A DNA stretch of 64,000 bases, from positions 20,336,001 through 20,400,000 of the forward strand of contig OZ234494.1 of NCBI GenBank assembly GCA_965153455.1, written 5' to 3'. Below the pieces are notes generated by a model. It had not been told where the DNA came from, searched no databases, and saw nothing but the letters and a program-made list of their open reading frames with translations. Below, piece after piece: positions 52,640 to 63,420 of this stretch. The position numbers were made by a program, and so were the translations under genes. Source of the DNA: Sphagnum compactum (taxonomy: Eukaryota > Bryophyta > Sphagnopsida > Sphagnales). Each line of letters starts with the position of its first letter. Position 1 is the first letter of the stretch.

Positions 52640-54350
52640 TTCTACCCATCAACATTTGATCAATTTATTTCTGCAGTTTATAGTTTGGTTCAACGTAAAA
52701 TAAATATGATCTATTGTGTAGGGAATTTGGGTTCTCATTATTGAAATTTTCGTTGCCAAGATGTTGTGTTTGTCACAAATTGAAATCATGAAGCCACCCG
52801 CGATGAGGTTTGCAAAACGATGAACTTGTGCATCCTGATGGCACCATTCAATGCAGTGGTGCAGAAAGAAGGTTGGAAAGTTTCCCAATTAAAGAATGAG
52901 TATGTTGTTCGACTTCTGACTTTGATTCACGCGATCTAGCTCAAGGGGAGTCGAAGGATATACATCAGCAAAAAGTTCATGCTTCTAGTAGCCCTTGTTG
53001 AACTTGGAAATCAATGAACTACGCTCAAATTCTTTTCAATAATTTGTACTCTAAGCTACAAGATTTGTTTACAACAACCAAACCGAAATAAAAGACATTG
53101 GGAAGGACACAAAACTCGGTGTAGCCTAGGTCGTCGATATCGTCCTATGCAATTGGTTTTTGATTGACCCCACTATTCAAGTACCAAAATTTGACAATGA
53201 AGACGAAGATAATGCTATATAGCTCTTCAATAGAGCCAAATATGGACATGAAGGTGAAGGGTTCAAAAACGTCTTTTTATGCCAAACACATCGATCTTGA
53301 TAGCCCCCCCCCCCCAATGTAACACAAAGTTGGCTAACCCAGCCAACAACCATTTTTCGGTTCTGCATTAGAAAAGGGCATACTACCCGCCATGGGCAAT
53401 TTGTATGTGGGACATTTGCGATAATGACCTTTTACACCATCATAAAAAAAAGGATGCTTGCTGAACAGTCCCTCTCTTTAGAGCCAAGCCCAAAGAGACA
53501 AGATAAAACTCAAAGTTTGAGTCTGGACACACCTTCGAATTCTTCACTATTCAACATGCTCTTACATTTTCTAGTACCTTGCCTTCCCAAACCATGTCTT
53601 TGTCCCAAAAGCTACATGATAGGATGTAGGGTGAAGATATCCCAATTGATTGCATATTGGAAATGGATACTCCATTGGAATTATTTTGTGGTTGAACCCA
53701 AACAAAATCTCTTCCTCGAGATGCGGAGGCTTCATATTTGGTCTACCTCTTTACCATTCCAAGTTCAATTAGCATGAGGCCTAGACTAGAAAAGGAATTT
53801 ATTCTTGGTAGTCATTTCTAAAAGGGTTGGAGGACCACTTGCATGTTTCCGGTATGTATGTGTAAAGGATCAGCACATTGAAGTAGGCCTTTGAAGTAGC
53901 AACTACTAAAAGGATGCTACTCTAGAGGACGCCCTTGAGGCCAAAATCGAATTACGCCAAGCACAAACGCAGGCTAGGCAAAATGCCTTGTCGATCCCTG
54001 GGCATTAAAGTTTGCCAACTCCAATTTTCTATGTGTATATCTCGATTTTACTTTACCCCAATTTGTCATTCCTTCTCCAAATAGGACACAAAATGAACTT
54101 GATCTGAAACAATCAATATGGGAGGATTAGAAGAAGGAACTAGAACCACAATGGAGGTGGATTCCAATATTCTAAAGGTGGCAACCAAAAGTATTCAGGT
54201 TGCACTAGAAACCACTGAGGCCACCACAGAAATTATGTAGCCTTCAACACTGGCTATAATCCTAAAATCAGAAGAGGTTATTGAAAACCCCTTATAGGAG
54301 GACATAATCAAAATTACTCCCATGGTAGAGTAAATTTTGTTCTAGAGTTT
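52640..54350 (+). pseudogene. Possible second gag-like retroelement remnant
   Basis: Broken + strand frames have a protein-like composition: VPKFDNEDEDNAI (about 53180), a 117-codon frame at 53424-53777, and EAKIELRQAQTQARQNALS (about 53938-53994). An Asn/Gly-rich basic run follows, NGGGFQYSKGGNQKYSG (about 54150-54205). A worn zinc-knuckle-like FCIRKGH sits near 53360-53380, with two of the four metal ligands lost. Basic Gly/Asn-rich tails and knuckles are usual in gag nucleocapsids. A poly-C run of 12 lies at 53304-53315. The assignment is tentative; a decayed host gene cannot be excluded. Confidence 0.35.
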
Positions 54351-56247
54351 AAAATAAGATTTCCTGATCCCAAATTTGAATTAAAATGGAGAATAATGTT
54401 AAGGCTAGGAAATTTTCTGGGCCAATTTTGTGGACTTGGAATTTTGGAACCTAAATCCTATTGTAACTGATTTTATTTTAACACCAAAATTTGTATATAA
54501 CCAAAAATTGGTACTAAATCAAAAAGGTTCTTTTTACATTATATGTTTATTTATAAAACCAAATATTTAGCTTTAACTCCTAACTTTAGTTCTAGATTCT
54601 AAATGTATGATAAGACTGGGTAATTGGTAGTTTAAGAGGTTTTCTAGGGATTTTTAAAAAATAAAATTCTTAAGACCCCGATCATTTTCTAATGGCCTTA
54701 AAGCTTTCTCATAGGGAATGTTGATGGGTCTTTTCTAGAAAGGAGATGTAATTTTTTGCATTCTAAAACTTTTGGAATGAAAATGAGTCTTTTTTTGCTC
54801 CAAAAGTAAATTTTTGTATGTTGTGTTGAAGTTGTCTTTTCTACTTCTTGTTTTGTTTGCTAGCTTTGGAGATGTTATAAAATGATTCATTGTAAGTTTT
54901 TTGTTTTGCTTAAAAGACATTGGTAGATTATTTGCCTAATGTTTTTCCTGTGTTTTAATCTGACTATTTGTCACTAACAACAAGCAGACTTGGGGTTTTC
55001 ATGTTTGTATTGATTTTCAACTATTAAAGTACTTAAAACATTTGAGAATTCACTAGGTGGGCCTACCATGTTGTCTTGTGAAACCCTTTCACGTGAGACA
55101 TCGTAATATATCCTCCCTCCATTGAAAGGTTTGACATTTCAATGGCCACATTATCTATTGTTCCATGAGGGACTAGTACAAACATGTTATTTAATGGTTA
55201 AAGGACAATTCCCCCACAATTACCAAATAATGCCTTCATTTGTGCCTATGCTTTCAAACAAATCACAAGACCAATTTGTCCACTGCCATCTTGTCGATAG
55301 CTGAAATGGAAGAACATTTTGTCATTGTGGTACAAGATTATAATGTTGCAAAATTTAGATTCCACCTTGCTTAACTTGTCCAAGGTCATCAAATACCATG
55401 GATCCCACACATTTTGCCAACTTTCCATCAAAAAAACATAAGAACAATATATTTTATGAAGGGATTAATATATAATAATATCGTTAGGTTCCACCTTGAA
55501 GGCCAGACAATGAAATTTAACACTAATTGCAAATGCAATATGGTGATTTGAAACTTCAAACACCCATAGAGAGGTTTCACCCCCCTTCCCAAGGTATATG
55601 GCAATCATTGATTGTTAAACAACACAAAGTCCACATACCTCAAAGGAGAAAGTGAATGCATGTTCCAATTTTATCCAACACAATTATGTGAAAACACACT
55701 ACAACGGGGCCACTTTTAGCAAGAAAATGTATTTTTTAAAAATACATTTTGTATTGTCTTGGGGGTAATTGATTTTGGATTTCATCTAACGTTTTAATAA
55801 ACATGATTTTGATACAAAGGCCTCTAACATAATTCTTGTTAATATCTTTTGAATGAAAGTAAATTTTCAACATAATTATGCTTAATTGATTAAAAAACCT
55901 AATTCAAATGTTTTTTGTGAAATCACATGAATGGAAACTTTTTCATATGAAATTGAAATGGTACAATCAACTCATATTGAATATATGATTAATACTTCAT
56001 CAAATGTTATAATTATTTGAATCAATTTTAGAATATATTTGCACTTTGCAATATAGTATATTGGTACATGTATTAATTTTTTACAAATGTATTATTCAAT
56101 CTTTGAATATCAATAAAAATTTGACAATTGCATTATTTGAGAGTTGAACTACCTTATTTTGAGGATAATTTATTAACACCTCTTTTAATATTGGCTTGGT
56201 GAAAATTGAAAGTCACATAGTTTCAAAACACAATATTTACATGACAA
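54351..56247. other. Non-coding stretch
   Basis: No gene recognised. A CACTACAACGGGG motif at 55697 and a short perfect palindrome just after it (about 55724-55752) look transposon-like. Confidence 0.4.
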
Positions 56248-56597
56248 CATTGTTTGACCACCATAATCTATGCTCACATAATTTTGGGACTGAAATGATT
56301 TAGTTGTCACATAAATGGTGACCAAAAAGATTTGATCACCTTAGGAATGATGACCAAATAATTTTGATCATTGTAGGTTTGACAACTAAAAATATCGATC
56401 ACCCCAACAACGGTGACCAAATTGTTTCAATCGCCTTAATAATGATGATTGAAATTTTTTGGTCATCAAACCTTTGATGATCGAATAGTTTCAATTGCCA
56501 AAAGTTTGGTGATTGCCTTTGTAATAACAACTGAAAATTTTCGGTTGCTAAACCTACAATGACGACTAAATAATGTGATGTCCCCGACCGAATAGTG
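56248..56597. repeat. Array of ~33-bp palindromic units ending in a CACTA-like terminus
   Basis: Eight to ten diverged units, each an imperfect palindrome of the form GGTGACCAAAT...TTTGATCACC, follow each other. The array ends in CCCCGACCGAATAGTG, whose complement starts CACTATTCGGTCGGGG. Arrays of short subterminal repeats next to a CACTA terminus are typical of that superfamily, so this is probably the right end of an old element whose left end I cannot place. Confidence 0.6.
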
Positions 56598-58945
56598 ATG
56601 TCTTTGATTGGAGCATGAAAGCTATTGATGTGCACCACCCTTTTTGGCTCTACTAATAATTGGACTAACAATCCTAAATTAAGGGTGTTGAACAAACAAT
56701 CAAATTTTCATGCTTGCATAATTTTCGTTTTAACTTGCAAATGATGGGGATTTTTTCTTTTGGACTATGGAAATTGTTTGGTGTGGAAATTGTGAGAGGA
56801 TTGGTCAATTTAATGAATTTAACCCTTTTAAAGACTTTTTTGGTTTGTGGATTGGACATTTGTCAACATTCACGAAAGTGAAGATTTTGCCCAATGAGTT
56901 GCTAACCAAGTGTGATGTGATGTTGTCATGAGGGACAAACTTGATTGTGACCAATCCATCCAAGTGTCATGACCATTTGGAAGCTCCAGCATTATGGCCC
57001 ATGCGAGAAGAAATAATTGAGTATGTGCAAAATTTCAGAGTCCTACTTATGCATGCTATGGATGATGGTTGCATATCTGCCCGCTCAATAAACCTAGCAT
57101 TCGAGCATGAATACATGTGTCTCAAAACTTTTGCATACATAGCCTAGGCAAATAAGAAGAAAAAGCGTGTGTTTATTTCATGTAAACAATATAAAGCTCA
57201 GTTGGTGATAGTGAAATCAACATTGAATGCTAGTAAAATCTTTAGAATCCAAAGCCAAATTAGTTGGGATTAATCCCAATTAAACAATGTAATTTAAATT
57301 TGAGTTGATTTAGCTAAAAAAATCAGAGTCAGACAATGTTTAAGTTCATTTTGATTTTATTTACTATTAAAAAAATCAGAGCTGAACAATGTATTAAGAT
57401 TTGATTCAATTTGCTTAAAAAATCAAAGTCAAAAAATGTTTCATTTAATTTTGAAATGATTTATGAAAGAAAAATGAAAAACAAACAATGTTTAATTAAA
57501 TTCGTAAGCAATTTAATAAAGAAATCAGAGTTGAACAGGGATTCACATTCAAATTGAATGTTGAAAATTAAAATGTTCATTGGAATACAAAAAAAGGTGA
57601 GAATTATTCTAATTTTTTTCCCTAATTGGAATGGTTTTTTTTCAAAATTACCCTTTTCAATTTTGCAAATTCATAATTATATCTATTCAATTAATTAATT
57701 AAAGGATAAAATATAATGTAATAAAAAATACTTTAAAAATTTATATACCAAGAAATTATATCCCACTACTACAAAATGTGGGTGCAATTCACTAGTCTCT
57801 ATTCACTAGATCGATGAATTCACTGATTCTTCACTGGTCCATAGTCACTACAACCACTGAATTTACTCAAAATCCGGTGAAAGCAATTGGCATACAGGGA
57901 CACCTTTTGTTGTAATGAAAAAATCAAAACATTCAATTGTTGTGTAAACCAAAAGTTATTTACAAATGTTGAAAGCCAATTGTTGAGGGATTTTTGCATA
58001 GTTCAAGGCAATGGTTTTTTTTTGTGGTGATTTTTCACATCTTCGCAAGTTCTATTAAAAAAAAGTAAAGAAAAAAAAATCATGTTTTACGTTTTTTTCA
58101 CTATTTGTTTGAATTTTTAAAAACAAATTGCCAGATTTTGACTAGGTAATTAAAAATAAAGAAAGATGCTTCAAAAAATGTGTAGGTTGAACAATTTTAT
58201 ACAAACATAAAAGCACTTCAAAAAATTTCTGGTGTACTTGTACGGTACCTTGTATTGTGAAGCCCTTTGTGTTTATTGTATTTGGAAGTAACTCATATCC
58301 ATGCAAAGCCCTTTAAAAAATGGGGAGGGCCATTATGCCTAATCTTTAAACATGGAAGGACCATTCTTAAATGAACAAGCAAACAAATACAATAAACACA
58401 ATTTTACACTTGCACATCCAAAGTTAACAATTTGCACTTACATAATTACATAAAATGCAAATAAGTTTTTAAAATTCCATTTACATTGTAAATGAAGGAT
58501 ATGTCTAAAACCATAAACAGGCTCAACATTGGTTCAGAAGGGACTGCATAAATTAAAGACATAATGACCACTTGTGTAGAATTCTCCACCCACATGCTGG
58601 AAAGTTGAATCCAACCCACACATGGAAAACACTTGCAATGAATCATAAATGTATCAAAACATAATAAATTTTTAGTCATCTAATATGATGTACAACAATG
58701 AAGAAATGAGAGAGAGAGACAACCTGTTAGTATTGCTATGATGATGAGTTAATATTTGTACCAATTGTCTGACCCATTAGAGGATGTCAAAGATCATTCA
58801 CCAAATTGTCAGGAAAGGATTTTGAGAGAACATTATGTCATTTTTGAGACTTCCTTAAATTGCATTAACGTCAATCAAAATCATCATCCATTACATATCC
58901 AATGCCTTTCCTTTCAATCTTTTATGTAAGAGAATGAGCACGGGC
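56598..58945. other. Non-coding stretch
   Basis: The 68-codon frame at 56941-57147 has a protein-like composition but no recognised domain. 57280-57560 shows loosely repeated AAAATCAGAGTCAGACAATG-like phrases at about 60-bp spacing, an old tandem repeat. 57775-57870 is rich in CACTA/TTCACT. Confidence 0.4.
57286..57560 (+). repeat. Degenerate ~60-bp tandem repeat
   Basis: Four or five units carry AAAAATCAGAG(T/C)(C/T)(A/G)GAACAATG followed by TTTAA/GATTT phrases, as at 57330, 57370, 57420 and 57525, with an earlier relative at 57285. Units are strongly diverged. Confidence 0.5.
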
Positions 58946-59083
58946 CTAACCATTGTGTCAGGTGTGCCTGCAAGCTCACCCTACCAGGCTCGCCTGTTGA
59001 TGAGCCTGGTAGCCTGCAGGCTCTCACCCTATGGGGCTCTCAATTGCGGGCGAGCCTCACACAATGCCTGACACAATGGTCAG
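58946..59083. mobile_element. GC-rich nested palindrome, MITE-like (about 138 bp)
   Basis: The outer inverted repeat ACCATTGTGTCAGG (58949-58962) pairs with CCTGACACAATGGT (59067-59080). An inner pair CTACCAGGCTC / GAGCCTGGTAG lies around a short loop near 59000. GGGC occurs next to both outer ends. It stands out as GC-rich in an AT-rich setting and has no coding capacity. Confidence 0.65.
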
Positions 59084-59392
59084 GGGCTTGCCAATTCTCC
59101 AATATATTTCATCTTTTCTAATACTTGCCACCACAATTTCAAGTATGAAGGTCCCGAAACAAAAAGCGTGATCTAATTTCAATATTCACATAGGTGCATA
59201 AATCAAACAGCAAGAAATGAGAGAGATAATAAAGCTTACAATTTCTCAATCTCTCACAACAATTTTGGTCCCAATGCTTTTTTGGAACAACACGAGCTCC
59301 CAATGTTTTGTCTCCTGTCTTAACAGGCTGATCAGTATACGAGTTGAGTCAAGAGATTTGCATCAACATGGTTACATAGTACATGCACAATT

Positions 59393-59398
59393 TTTATT
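59393..59398 (-). promoter_or_regulatory. Likely polyadenylation signal, - strand metallothionein
   Basis: AATAAA on the - strand, about 190 bp past the stop codon. Confidence 0.4.
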
Positions 59399-59583
59399 CC
59401 TCAAGCTGGAGCATCATCTATCATTACTACTTTTTGAGAATCCGCCATCTCCGAGCGTCACGCACACAATCAACGCCTCTGTATAGATCTAAAAACCAAC
59501 ACAGTAATGATTATCCAATGTTTTGGCTCCCTGATCCATTCTTTGCCCGGATCACGAGTCTTCCATGGACAGCGAAATTCTTC

Positions 59584-60697
59584 TCACTTATGGCAATCGC
59601 AGGTCGCGCAGCTGCAGTTAGGGCCGCATTTGCAGTCATTTTCCATGTTGTAGCTGTTTTAAACATGACAAAACGTAGTTAGTCAAAATCAATTGTCACG
59701 CAGCAGATATTTCACGGAACTGAAAATATCACTAACTGTCCAGTTTAGCAGACCGATATAAATTTCAGCATAACCACCGGCAATTATGCAACTCTAAGAA
59801 GCAAGAATTAGACTCCAAAACCTCGGTATGGATTTGAACTTGAAGAAGTCGCGGAAAAGAAATCGATAGGAAGTAGCTTACTTGCGGAGACCGCCAAATG
59901 TCGGCTCAACCATGGTCCGGGATCCGCACCTGCCAGCCATCTCACAGATGTCAACAACCATTCTGCGTCCAGGTGAATGTCACCACTCTTGCACAGTATC
60001 GATACTCGAAAAATTAAGAAATATCACCAGTAAAACCACAGACATGTTAAATACTCTCTCAAGGTATCTAGATCGGTCGGATAGAGGCCTCTTCTTTGCA
60101 GAAAATGCTCCGAGATAAATCTCCAGATTCTTCACGGAATCTCCAACACAAAGAACGGTCACTAGTGTCTACTGAACCTTCAGATTAGATATCAACAGCT
60201 ACATCCAAACTCGCTGAATATTCAGGCCGCACGACAGCGCAAAGAAAAAATTCAATTTCACAGAAGCTGAAAGCGCATACACTGAAGCCTGAGAGCTCAA
60301 ACGATGCGCTTGAAAGAAAAAGCCTCTGGACATTCAGATAAATTGCCGCAAAAAAATGAAAATATCTAAGAAAATTCACGAGACTTGTGCACCAGAACCC
60401 AGTCTACATGTACAGCTACGTCACATATTAGGCAAATCGGCCGGTCGGAAGAGAAGAGGAGACCTTCAATAAAAGCAGAGTATACAACACGACTTCCGCT
60501 TGAAAAAACATCAGAAAGCAAGAAGCAAGAAAATATGTTACAGAATCATTGCAAAGGAAAGAAAAGGCCCCGGGGGGGGGGGGGGGGGGGGGGAGGAGAT
60601 GTCCACGAAATCGGTTGAATTAACACACTTACTTGCAGTTGGATCCGCAGGTGCAGGCAGACCCGCAGGAACACTTTGCGTTTCCACAGCCCGACAT
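59584..60697 (-). CDS. Plant metallothionein, type-2-like (71 aa)
   Basis: A cytosolic Cys-rich metal-binding protein for Zn/Cu handling. The predicted CDS is complement(join(59584..59653, 59882..59962, 60633..60697)). Exon 1 gives MSGCGNAKCSCGSACTCGSN then Cys, with Cys as C-x4-C-x-C-x3-C-x-C-x3-C. Exon 2 codes the linker, opening KMVVDI where type 2 proteins have KMYPDL, and carries two extra Cys. Exon 3 gives the C-terminal cluster CKCGPNCSCATCDCHK and a stop; this matches the C-x-C-x3-C-x-C-x2-C-x-C tail of plant types 1-3. Both introns (228 and 670 bp) are in phase 2 with GTAAG donors. The exon 2 acceptor (CAG at 59963-59965) has a weak pyrimidine tract and is the least certain boundary. 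Length and layout fit plant type 2. Intron 1 contains a 22-base homopolymer. Confidence 0.85.
60572..60593. repeat. Run of 22 guanines in intron 1 of the - strand metallothionein
   Basis: Uninterrupted G22 on the + strand, which is C22 in the sense of the gene, about 40 bp past the 5' splice site. Length may be unreliable because homopolymers are prone to sequencing error. Confidence 0.85.
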
Positions 60698-61070
60698 GAT
60701 GATGATGATGGTAGAACGAGTATCAACGAAGAAGAGATGTCAAGAAGCGATTGATCACACACACACACACACACACACTCACAAAGAGGGAGGAGAAAAC
60801 AAACGGAAGAGGAGCGAGAGAAACAAAGAGACAAAGAAAGCGGTGCAGAACGATAGAGACAAAACAGAAGGAAGAGTGCAGAGAGAGAATTGGAGTGTTG
60901 CAGTTTTATAAACGCGCGCCACACGCTGTCTATAATTTTTTTCAATTCTTGTTTATTTCTGGCGTTTGTTGTCATTCGGTGGACGGTGCTATTGCCACGC
61001 ACGGCAGTTGCTGACCATAATAAAAAAATCTCACGGCTATTGCCACGCACTCCATTCCATTTGCCATTGG
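60698..61070 (-). promoter_or_regulatory. Promoter and 5' leader of the - strand metallothionein
   Basis: A TATA box TATAAAA lies at 60904-60910 (- strand), about 207 bp before the ATG, so the transcript should start near 60875. TGCACTC, matching the TGCRCNC metal-response core, sits at 60874-60880. The leader is pyrimidine-rich with a (TG)n tract (60757-60778) and ATCATCATCATC against the ATG. Upstream, GTGCGTGGCAATAGC occurs twice (60988-61002 and 61036-61050), and CCAAT lies at 61066-61070. Confidence 0.65.
60757..60778. repeat. (CA)n microsatellite in the 5' leader
   Basis: Eleven CA units; TG in the sense of the gene, about 60 bp upstream of its start codon. Confidence 0.9.
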
Positions 61071-62754
61071 CTGCTTTAAACTTAAGGCCACTTTCGACAA
61101 GGCTCCAAGGAGCAAGGTCCAAAATGAAATTGAGCATTCCTATTGGTCAAGAGCTTTAAATTGGTCCCAAGGCCTTTAGACAAGGGTCCACAACCAAGAC
61201 AAATCAAATTGTGATTTAATCTACATAGCATTAAGCCACCACAAGTTTTTAAAAGCTCTCTAAACAATTTTTAAAAAACTAGTTAAAAAACTGCTACAAT
61301 GACCCAGATGTGAACTGGTTACCCAACAAATTTTTGCCTTGCAAAGCCATGTTTTTGGTAATTTAATTGAATTGAATTTTCAATGACAAAATTTACTCAA
61401 AATTCAATATCTCATGTGTGCTTTGGGTCTAAAAATTTCCAACAAGATCAAGAGCACAACCAAAATTTCAGATATGATTTTTAGTTTTGATATTTTTATA
61501 AAATTGTTCAATATTCAATGACTTTTTCAACATAGGTTCAAACATTATGAAACCAGCTTGAAACACCCTTACACTCTTTCCAATGGTACCAAGAGTGCAG
61601 AAATAGGCACCGCAATTTGCTAATCTTGATGCAAGCGAACTAACTAACAAACTTCGTAGATAGATACTTTTCACTTATTGGAAATGGTTTGGGTGGCTTA
61701 TTCAGGCACTTTTTACAGGCTTTTTCTTGGGTGAGAAAGGTCACTTTTGATTAGCTTCATTTGGGGGAGGAGGAGGAGGAGGAGGAGGAGGAGGGTGCTT
61801 GGTTGTTGATGTCCTTTTCTTTAGACTTCACAACTCTTTACCTTGTTTAGAAGAAAAACCCTGTATATGAAAAGCAAATAAAAGCACATAAACACAAGTC
61901 ACTAAAGACCAAAACAATTGAGACACCACAAAATGGGCAGGTTCCAAATACCCTCTAAACAAGCTTTGTTCAAGCATAAGTGTAACACCTTGTGCAAAGT
62001 CACGTAGTTTTGTCACAAGGTTTGATTGACATCAGCCTAGTCATAAGGTAAAAAATAAAGTACTAATCTTGGTTAGTACCTGTAAGTAGGCTACTGATAG
62101 TAATCCTCACTTGTAGGTCTTGGGTTCCAAATTGGTGCAAGACAAACAGAACATTAATTGTTGTCCATGAAAATGCATGCATCTAAGATTTTTAACATCT
62201 AATAATATATGCATCTAATGGATATTTGACATCCTTCTTGGAAGAAGAAGTCCAATGTCACCTAGTGGAATGACATTAGAGCTATCCATAAAGTAATGGA
62301 AAAGAGAGCATCATACAAGGGTGAGATTCCAAAAAAACTTGCAAAATAGTGCATTAGCATTCAGGTGGGGGTGAAACTCAGAAAATCATCGATTTTGGTG
62401 GTAGACTGATTTTCAAAATCATGTCTTTCCTTTTTGCTGAGCGCCTCCACTACTGCTACATATATTTTCACTGCTCCTGCCTGTACAACTACGATAATTA
62501 ATCTCGAACCTTAGATGCATTAGATGCTGAGTTTCAGCATTTCATACTGAGATTTAATAAAATTTCTTTGCGGATACCCACTGAAAGAGGGGATAGGAGG
62601 TGAAAGGAGGACCAAAAAGAGGGTGAAGACAGTGTGACTTTAAGGATAACTTTATTATCTCACCTAATCTCTTGGTCAGGATCATACACATACACATGAT
62701 CTAGAGATTTTTATCTTTTAAAATTGTTGAATCTGTCACCCTAGATGCTAATGT
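61071..62754. other. Non-coding flank upstream of the - strand metallothionein
   Basis: No gene recognised. A (GGA)n microsatellite lies at 61764-61794. Confidence 0.5.
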
Positions 62755-62839
62755 CATGGAATGGCCGGGCCATTGCCCGTTATGTTCGCAAACCATGGTG
62801 CCCTACCGAACATATTGGGTCAGGCTCAACCATTCCATG
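62755..62839. repeat. Short GC-rich inverted repeat
   Basis: CATGGAATGG (62755-62764) pairs with CCATTCCATG (62830-62839), with a further palindrome AATGGCCGGGCCATT at the left arm. The following 130 bp are also GC-rich and give overlapping frames of 65-76 codons with no known motif. Confidence 0.5.
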
Positions 62840-63049
62840 TAGAACATTACGTGCAGGCTCGGTACCTAATAGGGTTCTGCTCTCATTGCTTTGCTACACT
62901 AGAGATCAATTGGGCCGTGGCTTTTACAGCGTTTCAGAAGCCACTTTGCCCTGCCTGATGTCTTTAAAAAGCTGATTCCTGGATAAGGGCTTGCTCCCTC
63001 TTCTCCATGTCTATCTGCCTATTTTTGACTTGTAGCATTAGTTTATTTT

Positions 63050-63420
63050 ATTTTATTTTTGTGGCGAAATTTCATGAGTTGGTAGTCTCTATTAAAAAAT
63101 TTCATAAGATAAAACTCCTACCAGTCTTTTTTTTTAATCTCCAACTTTTGAAACAACATAAAACGTCAAAGAAAATCACTAGAATCTACATAAGGTTCAA
63201 GAGGTAACCAATAATGTAGGACACTTCAATGTTTTTGTTTTCATATTTTGCTATAATCAAATTTGGCTAAATTGTCTTATGGATGATTGCCATGCTGCTA
63301 TATGACAAAATATAAAAATTAAACATGGCATTGTACCCCCTTGCCTTTACACAAATTGGGCATCTCAAACAAAGTGAAGCCATATCAATCTTCGGCTAAG
63401 GCTGTTTGGGATTTAGGGAA
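63050..63420. repeat. TAGCCAAA repeat family, copy 4 (partial)
   Basis: TTTGTGGCGAAATTTCATG (about 63058), then AAATTTGGCTAAATTGTCTTATGGATGATTGCCATG (63250-63293), then GACAAAATATAAAAATT match the left part of the copies at 2040 and 4228. A CTTTACACAAATTGGGCAT phrase matches the distal part of copy 2. No right inverted end is seen. Confidence 0.4.

Noticed and set aside
55697-56597. 901-bp CACTA element from CACTACAACGGGG to GAATAGTG
   Set aside because: Only the right end has subterminal repeats, and the flanks (ACA and ATG) do not match, so I report only the right-end array.
57770-57870. CACTACTACAAAATG as a second CACTA left end
   Set aside because: No inverted partner was found. The motif lies in a stretch simply rich in TTCACT words.
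60538-61137. Longest open frame in the window (199 codons, - strand)
   Set aside because: It runs through the promoter, 5' leader, exon 1 and intron 1 of the - strand metallothionein in a different frame, and its content includes repeat-coded runs (CVCVCV, poly-Pro) from the microsatellite and homopolymer. It is a shadow.
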